NCBI GenBank assembly: GCA_009731375.1
Contig: BJOX01000032.1
Coordinates: 930,851-986,964, forward strand
Origin: Paulinella micropora
Lineage: Eukaryota > Cercozoa > Imbricatea > Euglyphida
Length of the DNA stretch: 56,114 bases
Direction: 5' to 3'
In this document: positions 19,490-28,784 of the stretch, one piece after another
Layout: the number at the start of each line of letters is the position of its first letter
Position numbering within the stretch: the stretch's first letter is position 1
Program-made: the position numbers and the translations under genes
Notes under the pieces: generated by a model
Databases searched by the model: none
Told to the model about the DNA's origin: nothing
What the model saw: the letters and a program-made list of their open reading frames with translations, nothing else

Positions 19490-20515
19490 ATGAGCAAACT
19501 GGATAAGTATTTTAATCTGAATGAAGACGAGCGGATTGATATCGTTGAAGGATATAAGAAAGATGTCAAAGCCAAAAATGAACAAAAAATACAAATTGAC
19601 GTCCGTGATGTAATGGCTAAAATGAACGATATGATATTAAGTAATGACCCTTATCTTAAACTACTTGCTTTGATGATAGCAATTGGAGCAAGGCCTGTGG
19701 AAATATTTGATAAAAACACGTATGAATTGATACCAGATAAACCGAGTTGGTTGCGAGTGAATAACCTAGCGAAAAAGAGAGAAGGACAAAAAAAGAATTG
19801 GACTGAGAGGCCTGTTGTCCTTTTTACTCCCCAGTTTGTAATAGAACAAGTAAATTCAATACGAAACCATTTCAAAAAGAAAAAAGCAGTTATCATCAAC
19901 AGCGAGGGTGTGCTTGATAAACAAAAGAATAATGAACTAAACAAAAGAATTATCAAAATCTTGCATTGGCTATCGGAATACACGCAGAAAAAGCGAAAAC
20001 TATATGCTAGTTTGTCATATAGTAATTTCGCCAATCCGAAATTGGAGAATTTTAACACGTGGGTTTCAAATGTATTGGGACACGGCGATATGCTCACCAG
20101 TTTTAGTTATAGTTGGGTTAATGTGGCCGACCCTGAAGAAATTAAGGCAGAAGGAATTAAAACAGAATTAGAGGAGTTGAGACGCAAAATAGATTTATGT
20201 TTGAATTTAAATAATACTAACGAAATTGAAAGTGAGAACGGAGAAGAAGAATGTAAATATCAACCATTAGGAAAAAGCGCTAGTAGAGAGGATAAGTATA
20301 AATTGCTTGAGCAGATTTACAATGATAACCCGAATATTACAAATACTAAACTACGAAAATTAAGCGGGATTGGAGCCGTTATTGTCAATACGTTTATTAA
20401 AGAGAAGAGGAGTGGAGCGACGAAGAGCGAAGCGAAAAAAGAAGCGCCACAAGAAGAGGAAGCAAAAGCACCATTAGCAAGAAGCACGAGAAATAAAAAG
20501 AAGGTTAATACTTAA
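19490..20515 (+). CDS. Tyrosine recombinase, telomere-resolvase (protelomerase)-like
   Basis: 341 aa. The order of motifs fits the tyrosine recombinase/protelomerase catalytic domain: first Arg in LALMIAIGARPVEIF (about residue 68), a candidate beta-hairpin Lys in LAKKREGQKKN (about residue 95), second Arg followed by an aromatic pair in KRKLYASLSYSNF (about residue 170), then VLGHGDMLTSFSYSWV with His and the candidate nucleophile Tyr (about residues 195-205). The RxxYA...SY spacing resembles telomere resolvases (as in linear phage N15) more than ordinary integrases, which have HxxR. The C-terminal part holds a helix-turn-helix-like segment (NTKLRKLSGIGAVIVN) and a basic tail. Telomere resolvase is an inference; tyrosine recombinase is firmer. 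Confidence 0.65.
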   Translation: MSKLDKYFNLNEDERIDIVEGYKKDVKAKNEQKIQIDVRDVMAKMNDMILSNDPYLKLLALMIAIGARPVEIFDKNTYELIPDKPSWLRVNNLAKKREGQKKNWTERPVVLFTPQFVIEQVNSIRNHFKKKKAVIINSEGVLDKQKNNELNKRIIKILHWLSEYTQKKRKLYASLSYSNFANPKLENFNTWVSNVLGHGDMLTSFSYSWVNVADPEEIKAEGIKTELEELRRKIDLCLNLNNTNEIESENGEEECKYQPLGKSASREDKYKLLEQIYNDNPNITNTKLRKLSGIGAVIVNTFIKEKRSGATKSEAKKEAPQEEEAKAPLARSTRNKKKVNT

Positions 20516-20850
20516 CAACGACTAAAGGCGGTTCTCCATATCTTGCTCTAAGATTAGACTCTCGTCTGTAGCATTTAATAGAGCAGATTGTGAAAAACTC
20601 AATACAATCTACACCATAAAAATTACCTGCTATAATTGGGGGGTGCGACTGAAATGAGCGAGACAAACCGCATATATTACAAAATTCTTCTCCATATTTT
20701 GGCTGGGGCTTTTCTGAATAAACAAATGTCCTTATGTGTCAAACTATATCACTCGGCAATTCGCGTATTATTATTGACATGTTTTATATAATTTAAGTTG
20801 ATTTAAATTAAATCAATAAAGTTGATTTTACTAGAAAAAAATCAACTTAC
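20516..20850. other. Intergenic stretch, element C
   Basis: No supported ORF on the plus strand. The minus strand is Cys/His rich in short broken frames near 20530-20780, hinting at a degraded finger gene. The last 60 bases are AT-rich with repeated ttgattt/aaatcaa, probably the promoter of the next gene. Confidence 0.3.
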
Positions 20851-22094
20851 ATGTATAAAATGAACCTTTTTGGTCAAAGCACGAATACACCATCGTCATC
20901 AACTACATCGTCATCTTCTTCTTTATCTATTGATAGCATAAAAGACGCATTACCAACAACCGCCTTCGGAGAATTGCGAACGGCCACTTTGTCTCCAGTA
21001 TTACAAAATGTATTTACTTATGGTATTAATACTCGATTCTTTGACAAAACGGAGACTAATGGCGGGGTGGTCTCATCTGCTAATTCAATGGCGGTTTTGA
21101 CTACATCGGCCTCAGGTAATTCAACTGCGCAGATTACGACTATTGAGCGAGCCAAATATAGAAGTGGTATGGGTTTAGATGCTAGATTCTCCGCATTGTT
21201 TCCGTCATCTACCACCGCAGATAGTTTCAATTGCGATATTGGCATAGGCACACCAGCAGACAATTTATGTTTTAGACAATCAAGTTTGGGAATGTCTGTT
21301 GTAAGAACGGCGGGAAGCGTAGAAAATGTGGTCAGTCAATATGCGTGGAATGTTGATAAATGTAATAATACTGGAAACTTCCCCGCGATTGATTTTACCA
21401 AATTGAATGTGTTTGAAATAGTTGTTCAGTATCTGGGTAGCGGTCAAATTACATTCAAAATAGAAAACCCGCGCACTGGACGAATGGAAGTAATTCATGC
21501 GATTAAATACGCGAGCACTGCTACTACTCCATCATTGGATCAGGCGGCGTTTGCTATTTATGCGAAGGCGTATTCGTCAAGTCTGGCATCCGTTGTAATG
21601 AAAACGGCTAGCATGTTTTTGGCAGTTGAAGGAGTTATTGATCGGACTATTGCTATAACTAACTCGTATGATAATGTTAAAACTATAGGAGCAAGTGAAA
21701 ATGCTATATTTACTATTAGAAACCGCGCCACATTTAACAGCAAAACGAATTACAACATAATCTACTTTGAGAATTTATGTATTAGCAATTCAGATTTTAA
21801 AACATGTATCGCGAGAATTATTCTTAATACCACATATTAGGAGGAACACCTTCTTATTCAAATTACGATACAAACACATCGTTAGCAGAAGTTGATACAG
21901 CGGGGACAACAAGAACAGGTGGAAGTGTGATATTTACATATGTGTTGTCTGGTGGTTCATCCATATACATTGATTTATCTCAATATAATATCAAGATAGG
22001 GTCAGGTAAGACATTTACTATATCCTCACAAAATACGAGCGGTGGAACAGCAAGTATTTAGGCTTCATTAAACTGGATTGAAGATCAGATTTAA
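20851..22094 (+). pseudogene. Virion-type protein homologous to 51948-53183, element C copy (broken)
   Basis: The main frame (to 21840) starts MYKMNLFGQSTNTPSSS, then a Ser/Thr-rich linker, then a body that aligns along its length with the minus-strand protein of element B: shared landmarks are LSPVLQNVFTYGINTRFFDKTE, KYRSGMGLDARFSALF, FKIENPRTG and MKTASMFL. At about 21836 the frame moves by -1, and the homologous C-terminal part (YDLSQYNI-like IDLSQYNIKIGSG) is interrupted by TAG near 22060 before NWIEDQI and TAA. Likely a surface or receptor-binding virion protein. It is shared between otherwise different PLV lineages. Confidence 0.65.
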
Positions 22095-22188
22095 ACAAAA
22101 AAAGAAGGGTTTATTTATACATAAAATATTATATCATAGAATATTGTATTTGCGCATCAACTTTCTTTTCTATCTCTATTGACATTTT

Positions 22189-22377
22189 TTAAATATATTC
22201 AAACCCCTTATCCTTGATTAATTTTTCTGTTATACGTGCGTGATTTTTCTTTAAATATATGTAAAACTGATCAATATTAACACCGCAGGGGATTTGTTCT
22301 TTATGTTGTCGTCTTCGTCGTGAGTTAATATTTTTGATTAGAGTGAATAGTGTATCTAAATTTTGTATAAAAGTCAT
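22189..22377 (-). CDS. Small basic hypothetical protein
   Basis: 62 aa, MTFIQNLDTLFTLIKNINSR with an Arg-rich centre (SRRRRQHKEQ). It is the last of the minus-strand morphogenesis cluster of element C and has a plausible AT-rich leader. No family is recognised. Confidence 0.4.
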   Translation of the reverse strand: MTFIQNLDTLFTLIKNINSRRRRQHKEQIPCGVNIDQFYIYLKKNHARITEKLIKDKGFEYI

Positions 22378-22435
22378 TATATTAATGTATTCTTTTTTTT
22401 CTTAAGCATGATACGCCTTTAAGAGAATACTAACC

Positions 22436-23194
22436 TCAACGTTTAAAGGAACCTAAAACTTCACCTTGCGCATTTCTAATGACGATATCAATAGTTCTTA
22501 AACTTTTCGTTGTATTAAATGGCACATAATCGGCAACATCGTTTGACGATTCAAAGTAGCACTGGACTCCATACGGCTTATCTAAATTACATTTACCAAC
22601 GACAGAGAAATTACCATTTGCTTCAACTAAACCAGACTGATTTAAAGCACGGCTATGGACATAAACGGCCGTTTCACCGATTAGATTGACTATGGATTGC
22701 ATCGTGCTACTCACCGCCGCCGAGATATCGGCAGTTAGTCCTATCTTGTCGCTAATAGTGCTGTTATCGTAATCAAAAGCATACGTATCACCAGTGAAAG
22801 CGAAATTCAATTTATTAACGGAGTTCAAAGTTATAACTACGGAGTTAGGGGTAATTGCTGAATTAATTGCAGTTTGAAGGGAGGTAATAAATGTATCAAT
22901 GGTGTATTGATTTTCTGTTACGATTGCCGTTTTTGTAGCGGATCCAATTGTTTTAATCAATGTGAGAGTGTTGGCATAACTCGGTATATTTGGGAAAAGG
23001 TTTGGAATAGAGATACTTTTAACGACATAAGCACTAATTATATCAATATTACGACCAGTTGCTGGGAGATCAACGACGAAACGGCCATTGTGAGTAGCGG
23101 ATTTTGATTCTGTTTTATCGCTTGAGGAGACGCGAAGGAGGAAATTTTTGCGGGTGCGCTTTTCGTCTTCAAGATTGCTTATTGTAAAGGACAT
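22436..23194 (-). CDS. Minor capsid (penton) protein, element C
   Basis: 252-aa intact, beta-rich protein next to the MCP gene. It starts MSFTISNLEDEKRTRKNFLL, has a segment FVVDLPATGRNIDIISAYVV that parallels the DFTHEINLKSLDNPTHCKI region of the element A penton, and ends VIRNAQGEVLGSFKR. The pattern (short N-terminal arm, strand-forming residues, a 'D...I..I.a..pks..pN' block) is typical of PLV and virophage pentons. It is clearly diverged from the A/B version, so C is a separate lineage. Confidence 0.7.
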   Translation of the reverse strand: MSFTISNLEDEKRTRKNFLLRVSSSDKTESKSATHNGRFVVDLPATGRNIDIISAYVVKSISIPNLFPNIPSYANTLTLIKTIGSATKTAIVTENQYTIDTFITSLQTAINSAITPNSVVITLNSVNKLNFAFTGDTYAFDYDNSTISDKIGLTADISAAVSSTMQSIVNLIGETAVYVHSRALNQSGLVEANGNFSVVGKCNLDKPYGVQCYFESSNDVADYVPFNTTKSLRTIDIVIRNAQGEVLGSFKR

Positions 23195-23236
23195 TGCTAT
23201 ATATTATAAAATATATTATTCTAATTTTTAATTTTT

Positions 23237-24649
23237 TTATTGTTTTACGACACATCTACTGGGATAGATAGACGCCACTTTGACGTATTTCAACCAAGCG
23301 GTGATGGCGCGATCTGCGTTAAAATCGGCCGCATAACGAAGAGTGAGTTCCGCAGTTCGTGAGTTATTAACTGCGAGACCAGACGCTCCAATGTGTGGCG
23401 ATTGGTTGAGTGTCTGGATAATAGTAGCAAATCCTGAGTTACATGTAAGTCCCGTCTTATCTGAAGTAGAATAATACTTGCGGAAGTTTTCAAGAGAAAC
23501 AGATGAAGACATGTAAGCATCGCGAATACCCATAGTCGCTTGGAGATTGTTAATATACAATTCGGCACATCCGCGTTGAACTGCCGCCAGAGTATCGGTG
23601 CTTCCTCCGAGTTCCATCTTTTGTTACGGAGCATACCAATCACCGATACGGCACTGATACTGCTTATAAGGCATTTGAGCAGTTCCAAGGTTATCAATAT
23701 TAGCATTGTCAGCGAGCACGTTTTGCGTGACGATATACAAGCACTGAGCACGCGCTACTGCTTTATTTACTTGAAGATTGAAATCATCGGAAGTGCCCGG
23801 ATTAGCCTTTTGGTTATAATATGTTTCATAAGTGTATGGGAGACCATCCTTGCTTCCCATTTGTTCCAAAATATTTCTCTGGACGGCGGGAGCAAGAGAG
23901 AATGTCTCTAGCATTACAACTGGATTTGATACGGTGAAAGTCAAAGCGGAACCATCAAACCCAGTAGAAACCTTACCATCAGAACTCCCAATAATGGCAA
24001 ATGCTTCCTGAGGCGGAGCAAATGTCAAGCGAAGCCTCATACCACTAACCAAAGAGGGAGGAATGAGAGTTTCTTCGTTAAACACTCCCGAAAAGTAATG
24101 AAGAGGAATACAAACCTTCAAATAATTACCAGTCGCAACGGCAGTTAGACTATGAACTACAAAATCAGTAACCGAAGTATCGGTAATATTAGCATTAACT
24201 TCAACATTTTCTCGTTGTCCCGACATCTGCGCCTGTCGGCGATAATCAAATGGATAATGCCACGGGAGAGTATTTCGCACCAGTTTATTCAAATCTTCAA
24301 TTCGTTCAAGTTCGCTACCATCCTTGCTTTCCAACAAAAATCGTTCAAAAATAGCGGTTGCGGGTGTGTTTTGAAAACCAATCGCGCAGTTGTTTCCCGC
24401 GGTCGTAACCAACCCATCTGCTTTAATATCAAATGTTAAATAACAATTTTTTTCATAAACAAAATCAGTGCTTGCCTGTAATGTAAAAATCATTTCAGTC
24501 CCCGATGCGCTGGTATAAGTCTGCTGGTCGGCGAAGTTCTTCTTAAAGATACTTCCCTGTTCAGTGAGTGCTAGATTTGCTGGCAACTCATATCTGAGGT
24601 TGTTGAGGGTCATCAACTCCTCAGTATTTTTAGAATCCTTTCCTTCCAT
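23237..24649 (-). CDS. Major capsid protein, element C, with one internal TAA
   Basis: About 470 codons in one frame from MEGKDSKNTEELMTLNNL to SIYPSRCVVKQ, interrupted by a single TAA at about 23622-23624 (WYAP, stop, QKMELGG). It has MCP landmarks: an N-terminal arm, a first barrel (FADQQTYTSASGTEMIFTL, IFERFLLESKDGSELERI, WHYPFDYR) and a second barrel with a typical PLV/NCLDV-like end (ALTLRYAADFN-type strand, here AELTLRYAADFNADRAI). The sequence is unrelated at sight to the A/B MCP. The TAA in place of a likely CAA is one substitution; decay, error or readthrough are all possible. Confidence 0.78.
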
Positions 24650-24731
24650 TTTTTTGTGTGCGCTTGTGAGGTGGTAAAATTCGCAATGCTACTATACTAA
24701 AAAAATAATAATAGAAATTGAAAATAATTAT

Positions 24732-24902
24732 TTATTCACCTGAAACGGATTGTTTAATAATATCAACTGATTTTTGTATATTGTCAAGTCTTGTGTCTTG
24801 TGGTGAAGTCAATTGAAACTCTCTTGCCTCAGCATTTTGAACCGCTTTCTTCAAAATAAGCCAAACTGCTGACAGCAGTGTCCAAATCAACAACATCCCC
24901 AT
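24732..24902 (-). CDS. Small single-TM protein
   Basis: 56-aa ORF, MGMLLIWTLLSAVWLILKKA, then a polar helical tail ending IKQSVSGE. One N-terminal membrane segment. It lies in line with the capsid genes, 80 bp upstream of the MCP start. Ends could be off by one base. The role is unknown; a virion membrane or lysis protein is possible. Confidence 0.45.
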   Translation of the reverse strand: MGMLLIWTLLSAVWLILKKAVQNAEAREFQLTSPQDTRLDNIQKSVDIIKQSVSGE

Positions 24903-24903
24903 T

Positions 24904-25131
24904 TTATTTGTTATCAGAAATGTCTGTTAATGTGTTTTGAATGGTGCTCTTCTCATGTGAGACAAGGTCGCCAAATTCGGTTAATGGTTGATTAACTAAT
25001 GGGGCACCATGACTACTCCACAATTCAAATTGATTCAATTGAAATCCATCACTCGCGGGGCGGTTTGCTTCGTTGAGTTTGTTGATAAAGCCAATCGGCA
25101 AACGAGTTGAAGCACTCAAGTTTTTAATCAT
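24904..25131 (-). CDS. Small hypothetical protein, element C
   Basis: 75 aa, MIKNLSASTRLPIGFINKLN, soluble and slightly acidic, ending TDISDNK. It is packed one base upstream of the single-TM gene, consistent with a late-gene cluster. No family is recognised. Confidence 0.45.
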   Translation of the reverse strand: MIKNLSASTRLPIGFINKLNEANRPASDGFQLNQFELWSSHGAPLVNQPLTEFGDLVSHEKSTIQNTLTDISDNK

Positions 25132-25186
25132 TATATAAATGCGAATATATAAATATCCGCATAATATATTATTTTATCAATTAGCG

Positions 25187-25759
25187 TTAATTATTTTTCA
25201 TAATTTGTAAATTCTTGTGCGTAATTCTTTCCTCTTTCATTGTCTTTAAATCCGCTATGGCTTGATTTACGTCAATGTCGGCAACTTCCTTAGTTGGTGG
25301 AGGAGTTTCCTTAGAAGCATCTTCTATTGCTTCTATCTTGCTTGCTGGTGTTGTGGTAGTTTGTTTTGGCACAGCAACAGGAGTTGGATTCACAGATTTG
25401 GGTAGAGATTGTTCAACCTTAGGCGCTGGAGACATTTCAACAGGTTTTGCGTTTGGTTCGGGAGATGAATTATTTGCCGATGCTATGTCTGGCGCCTTTC
25501 TTTTCAATGCTTCGTCTGGCACTTGGTCTGGTTGCCCGCTGACAATAGGTTGTTCATTGTTCTTACTTACTTTGCTTACTTTTGGCTTTAATTGACACTT
25601 AATCTTACCACTCTTAATATCCGCTTCTATCTTCCTTACTGCTAAGTATTCAGGCGTTCCCTTACGAATCGTTACGAATTTTCCTTGTGCGTTTTGTTTA
25701 TGCCAAAGTGCGATTGCCTGATGATAGCAAGTTTTGTATAATTTAGTTGATTCCGTCAT
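25187..25759 (-). CDS. Basic head plus Pro/Ser-rich linker protein
   Basis: 190 aa. The first 65 residues are ordered (LYKTCYHQAIALWHKQNAQG, then EYLAVRKIEADIKSGKIKC), resembling small nucleic-acid-binding modules of giant-virus proteins. The rest is a low-complexity Pro/Lys/Ser/Glu linker with a short C-terminal helix (NQAIADLKTMKEERITHKNL). The frame is intact; an AT-rich leader precedes the start. Function unknown. Confidence 0.5.
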   Translation of the reverse strand: MTESTKLYKTCYHQAIALWHKQNAQGKFVTIRKGTPEYLAVRKIEADIKSGKIKCQLKPKVSKVSKNNEQPIVSGQPDQVPDEALKRKAPDIASANNSSPEPNAKPVEMSPAPKVEQSLPKSVNPTPVAVPKQTTTTPASKIEAIEDASKETPPPTKEVADIDVNQAIADLKTMKEERITHKNLQIMKNN

Positions 25760-25800
25760 GTCATATATTATGGCGAAAAAAAACCATTTAATTAAATTTT

Positions 25801-26703
25801 TTACAGGTTTGTCATATCTCTATCCTTATTTAATCGCAATATGGTAGAGAAATTCTTTCTAAACTGGGTTGTTCTATCACTAGCCGTATTATTAATTGCT
25901 AGAAATGAATAAGGTTCTGCCGTAGCATATTTAACCATATTGTAAAATTCTTTTTTGGTGAGAAAAGGACTTTCATATTCATCTGCCAGTCTGTCAAGTT
26001 CGCTCCTCCTTACTCCATTAAAAATAATCATCCAATTACAATTGATTCTTATTCTTCGTGGAAGTTGTGTATAACTCTGAGTTGCTACCCAGACTGACAC
26101 TTTAGCATGTGTTGAAGCGAAAAGCAACTCAGTAAGCACTTCTGATTTGAGAAAAGTTTTACTCTGCGCGATATCATCCAATAACAATAATATCTTTGGT
26201 GCTTTCTTAAACCCTTTAGTTTTAATCAGTTCTTTTTGTTTAGTTAGTATGTCTCTCATTAACTCAGGCTTGTCTTCTTTGATTATGTCTTCTTTTTTTA
26301 ACTTGAGAGTGTCCTCCAAAATCGGGCATGGACTTAAGCAAAAGACAACTATTCTATCGTAAAAACCTTTCAACATGTTCTTTTTGGCGAGTAAATTACA
26401 AATCATAACTGATTTACCCCCGCCAGTGCTTGTACATATAACCATAGTCCCCATTGCTGGCAATATTCCTTCCTTTTGAATAGGGAGCAATTCAACGCCA
26501 TCTCTTTGTGTTTTAATTGGTTGTATTTCCAAGTCATTCTTAAATTTGGGCGGTTTTTTGCTATCTAACTCTGTTATTACTGGTCTGTCAATGGTAAATT
26601 CCTCGTGTGCTTTTTCTATGTTGGTTTTCTCCAGATTCTGCTTCAAAAGTGTTTTTCGTGGCAACTTGTTTGCTATTAATCCTTTATGTATAGATTTAGG
26701 CAT
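25801..26703 (-). CDS. Genome-packaging ATPase (A32/FtsK-HerA type), element C
   Basis: 300-aa intact motor protein. Walker A is CTSTGGGKSVMICN (about residue 92); Walker B is APKILLLLDDIAQSK (about residue 172); a sensor segment follows (KVSVWVATQSYTQLPRRIR) with an arginine pair, as in A32-like packaging ATPases. The N-terminal 80 residues are basic. It lies between the PLA2-domain protein and the Pro-rich protein on the minus strand. It is only distantly similar to the element A ATPase, in line with a separate lineage. Confidence 0.85.
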   Translation of the reverse strand: MPKSIHKGLIANKLPRKTLLKQNLEKTNIEKAHEEFTIDRPVITELDSKKPPKFKNDLEIQPIKTQRDGVELLPIQKEGILPAMGTMVICTSTGGGKSVMICNLLAKKNMLKGFYDRIVVFCLSPCPILEDTLKLKKEDIIKEDKPELMRDILTKQKELIKTKGFKKAPKILLLLDDIAQSKTFLKSEVLTELLFASTHAKVSVWVATQSYTQLPRRIRINCNWMIIFNGVRRSELDRLADEYESPFLTKKEFYNMVKYATAEPYSFLAINNTASDRTTQFRKNFSTILRLNKDRDMTNL

Positions 26704-26714
26704 GTCTTACTATA

Positions 26715-28784
26715 TTATGGGTTTTGAAAATAGTTTGGATTATATCTATAATTATCATATTCAGCACCAAAGGGTTGGGGTGGTGAAGCATAATTATAGA
26801 AATAAGGAGAGTAAGGACTACCAAAAGCATAATTACTTGGAGGATTGACGAGCGGTTTAAAATCCTTTCTTTCTGGGCGAGTTTGAACTTGTCGCGGGAT
26901 TTCAGCGGAAAAGTTTCTCGTCAGATTTCGTTTCATTTTTGGAAACTCTCTTTTTTCTTTTATTCTATTCTGGATGACTGCTCTATTGTATTTATTCACC
27001 ATAAAGTGGTTATTTGTGTTGCTATAAAGTGTGTTGTCTAGTAATTCAAAGTCATGCTTAGTTGCTAGCACACGATCGCGTCTTTGTTCGTTGCCTTTAA
27101 TAAGCGGATTTGTTTGCGAAGTGCCAATTCCACCATTTTGGTCGCTCGGCATTAGAAAACGAATAAGTGCCATTAAGTCTTCTCTTTCATCGGCGGGAGA
27201 TTTCCCCATAAGTTTATCAACCAATTTATCAATGCTTCTCATGCTATCAACCATGGCTTGATTTGGTGTTGTTGCTGGATCTGGGTCATCTGAAACTTTG
27301 TATTCTTTCATCATTTCTTTGAGTTTTTCATCTTTAACTTTCTCCTCCCAGAATGGGAGCCCCTGTTTTGTTCCTCTTTTATAAACATGTCCTTCATACT
27401 CTGGTTGTGGATTTGGTGGTGCTGGTGCTTGTGTTGTTTGCGGTGGCATGGTTTGCGGTGGCATGGTTTGCGGTGGCATGGTTTGCGGTGGGTTTGCGGT
27501 GGCATGTGCTGGTATTGGTCGGGGTTGCGATGCTGGCGTTAGATATTTAGGTTTTGCCTTTTCAAATTCTTCGTCTATTATTTCTAGTTCCGTCAATTGC
27601 TCCATTTGTTCCTGCGTCAATTTCCCCCGCATTTCTTGATAAATTCTCTTATCCAAAATATCATCTGCATCTGCTACGTCTGATATACTAGCACCTTGAT
27701 TTAGTGCTTGTTTGATGGCCTCTTCCCATCCAACTTTTGGATCGTCATAATTGGAAAGTTTAATTTTCTTTCCAGTTTTCTCTCTCAACGATTTCACAAA
27801 TCCCTTTAAGTGCCTCGTTTGGGCGCCTTTATCATCAAGTATAGCCAAGTTATTGCCCAGTCCGATTGAATCAAAATTGGGGGCTACTACCATATTGTCT
27901 GAGTATGCGATCGGGACTTCAACACTAAGATTTATACCTTTTTCTATACTTGGTGGAATATCTTTTGTGTTCTGTGTATTTATTTTTTCTATAAAATTAT
28001 TAATTGTAGTTTCATTTGCTGGTGCGATAAGAGAATATCCTTTCACGCCATCGGCTTTTTCTTGTGATTTCACCATTTGATTAAAACCATCAACGAGTTC
28101 CGCATATTGTTTATTAAATGTAGCAGGATTTACTACTTTATTTACTTTAAATGTCGCATCCTTGTCAAAACCGCTCACATTATTCATTACACCATTCATA
28201 GAATTTAATGTTTGATCTACATTGTGTATAAAAGCATTGTATTTCGCATCTGGAGGTGTTAATTTAATAGTTTTCCAGAATTTCATCGCGTCCAAATATG
28301 ATACTCCACTGCGGACTCTCCCTTGTGCTTGTAATGCCACTTTAGATATATCTGCTTTTGAGAGCATTGAATTGTAATTGTCAGAAATAGTTTTAGCAAC
28401 TTCTTCACTCGCCAATCCATTACTCGTTAGATAATCGCTCATATTGGTAATTCTTTCAAAGTATCGTTGGTCAGCGAAGTTTTGGACATTTTTATCACCA
28501 GTAGCATACAATAAATCATGTTCAAAAGCAACTAAGTCCAAAGCATCTGCTGGTAGAATGTAAGGAAATTTGCCACGAGTTCTATCTTCTAATTGAAGAC
28601 GGCTTTCCACTCGTGTGTCCCCACCATTATAATTACTTCCAGTAGTATGAGTTTGTTCTTCTTCCAACTTAATGAGAGCATCTGGTTGAGCAGACCATAT
28701 GTAATAGACGTGCGTTAGAAATGCACCAAAAGCAGTCCAGATCGCACCTTTAACACCTTCTTTAAATGTTCGCCATGCCATCAT
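26715..28784 (-). CDS. Large virion-type protein with PLA2-like domain, element C
   Basis: About 690 aa. An N-terminal hydrophobic helix (AIWTAFGAFLTHVYYIW) is followed by a phospholipase A2-like motif: DALDLVAFEHDLLYATGD with the His-Asp dyad, and downstream FADQRYFERI. Such domains occur in parvovirus VP1 and many PLV/adintovirus proteins and act on endosomal membranes at entry. A helical middle follows, then tandem TMPPQ repeats near 27440-27490, and a basic Pro/Tyr-rich tail. The putative initiator region (MMAWRTFKEGVKG) sits exactly at the junction with GC-rich host DNA, so no promoter remains. Confidence 0.7.
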   Translation of the reverse strand: MMAWRTFKEGVKGAIWTAFGAFLTHVYYIWSAQPDALIKLEEEQTHTTGSNYNGGDTRVESRLQLEDRTRGKFPYILPADALDLVAFEHDLLYATGDKNVQNFADQRYFERITNMSDYLTSNGLASEEVAKTISDNYNSMLSKADISKVALQAQGRVRSGVSYLDAMKFWKTIKLTPPDAKYNAFIHNVDQTLNSMNGVMNNVSGFDKDATFKVNKVVNPATFNKQYAELVDGFNQMVKSQEKADGVKGYSLIAPANETTINNFIEKINTQNTKDIPPSIEKGINLSVEVPIAYSDNMVVAPNFDSIGLGNNLAILDDKGAQTRHLKGFVKSLREKTGKKIKLSNYDDPKVGWEEAIKQALNQGASISDVADADDILDKRIYQEMRGKLTQEQMEQLTELEIIDEEFEKAKPKYLTPASQPRPIPAHATANPPQTMPPQTMPPQTMPPQTTQAPAPPNPQPEYEGHVYKRGTKQGLPFWEEKVKDEKLKEMMKEYKVSDDPDPATTPNQAMVDSMRSIDKLVDKLMGKSPADEREDLMALIRFLMPSDQNGGIGTSQTNPLIKGNEQRRDRVLATKHDFELLDNTLYSNTNNHFMVNKYNRAVIQNRIKEKREFPKMKRNLTRNFSAEIPRQVQTRPERKDFKPLVNPPSNYAFGSPYSPYFYNYASPPQPFGAEYDNYRYNPNYFQNP

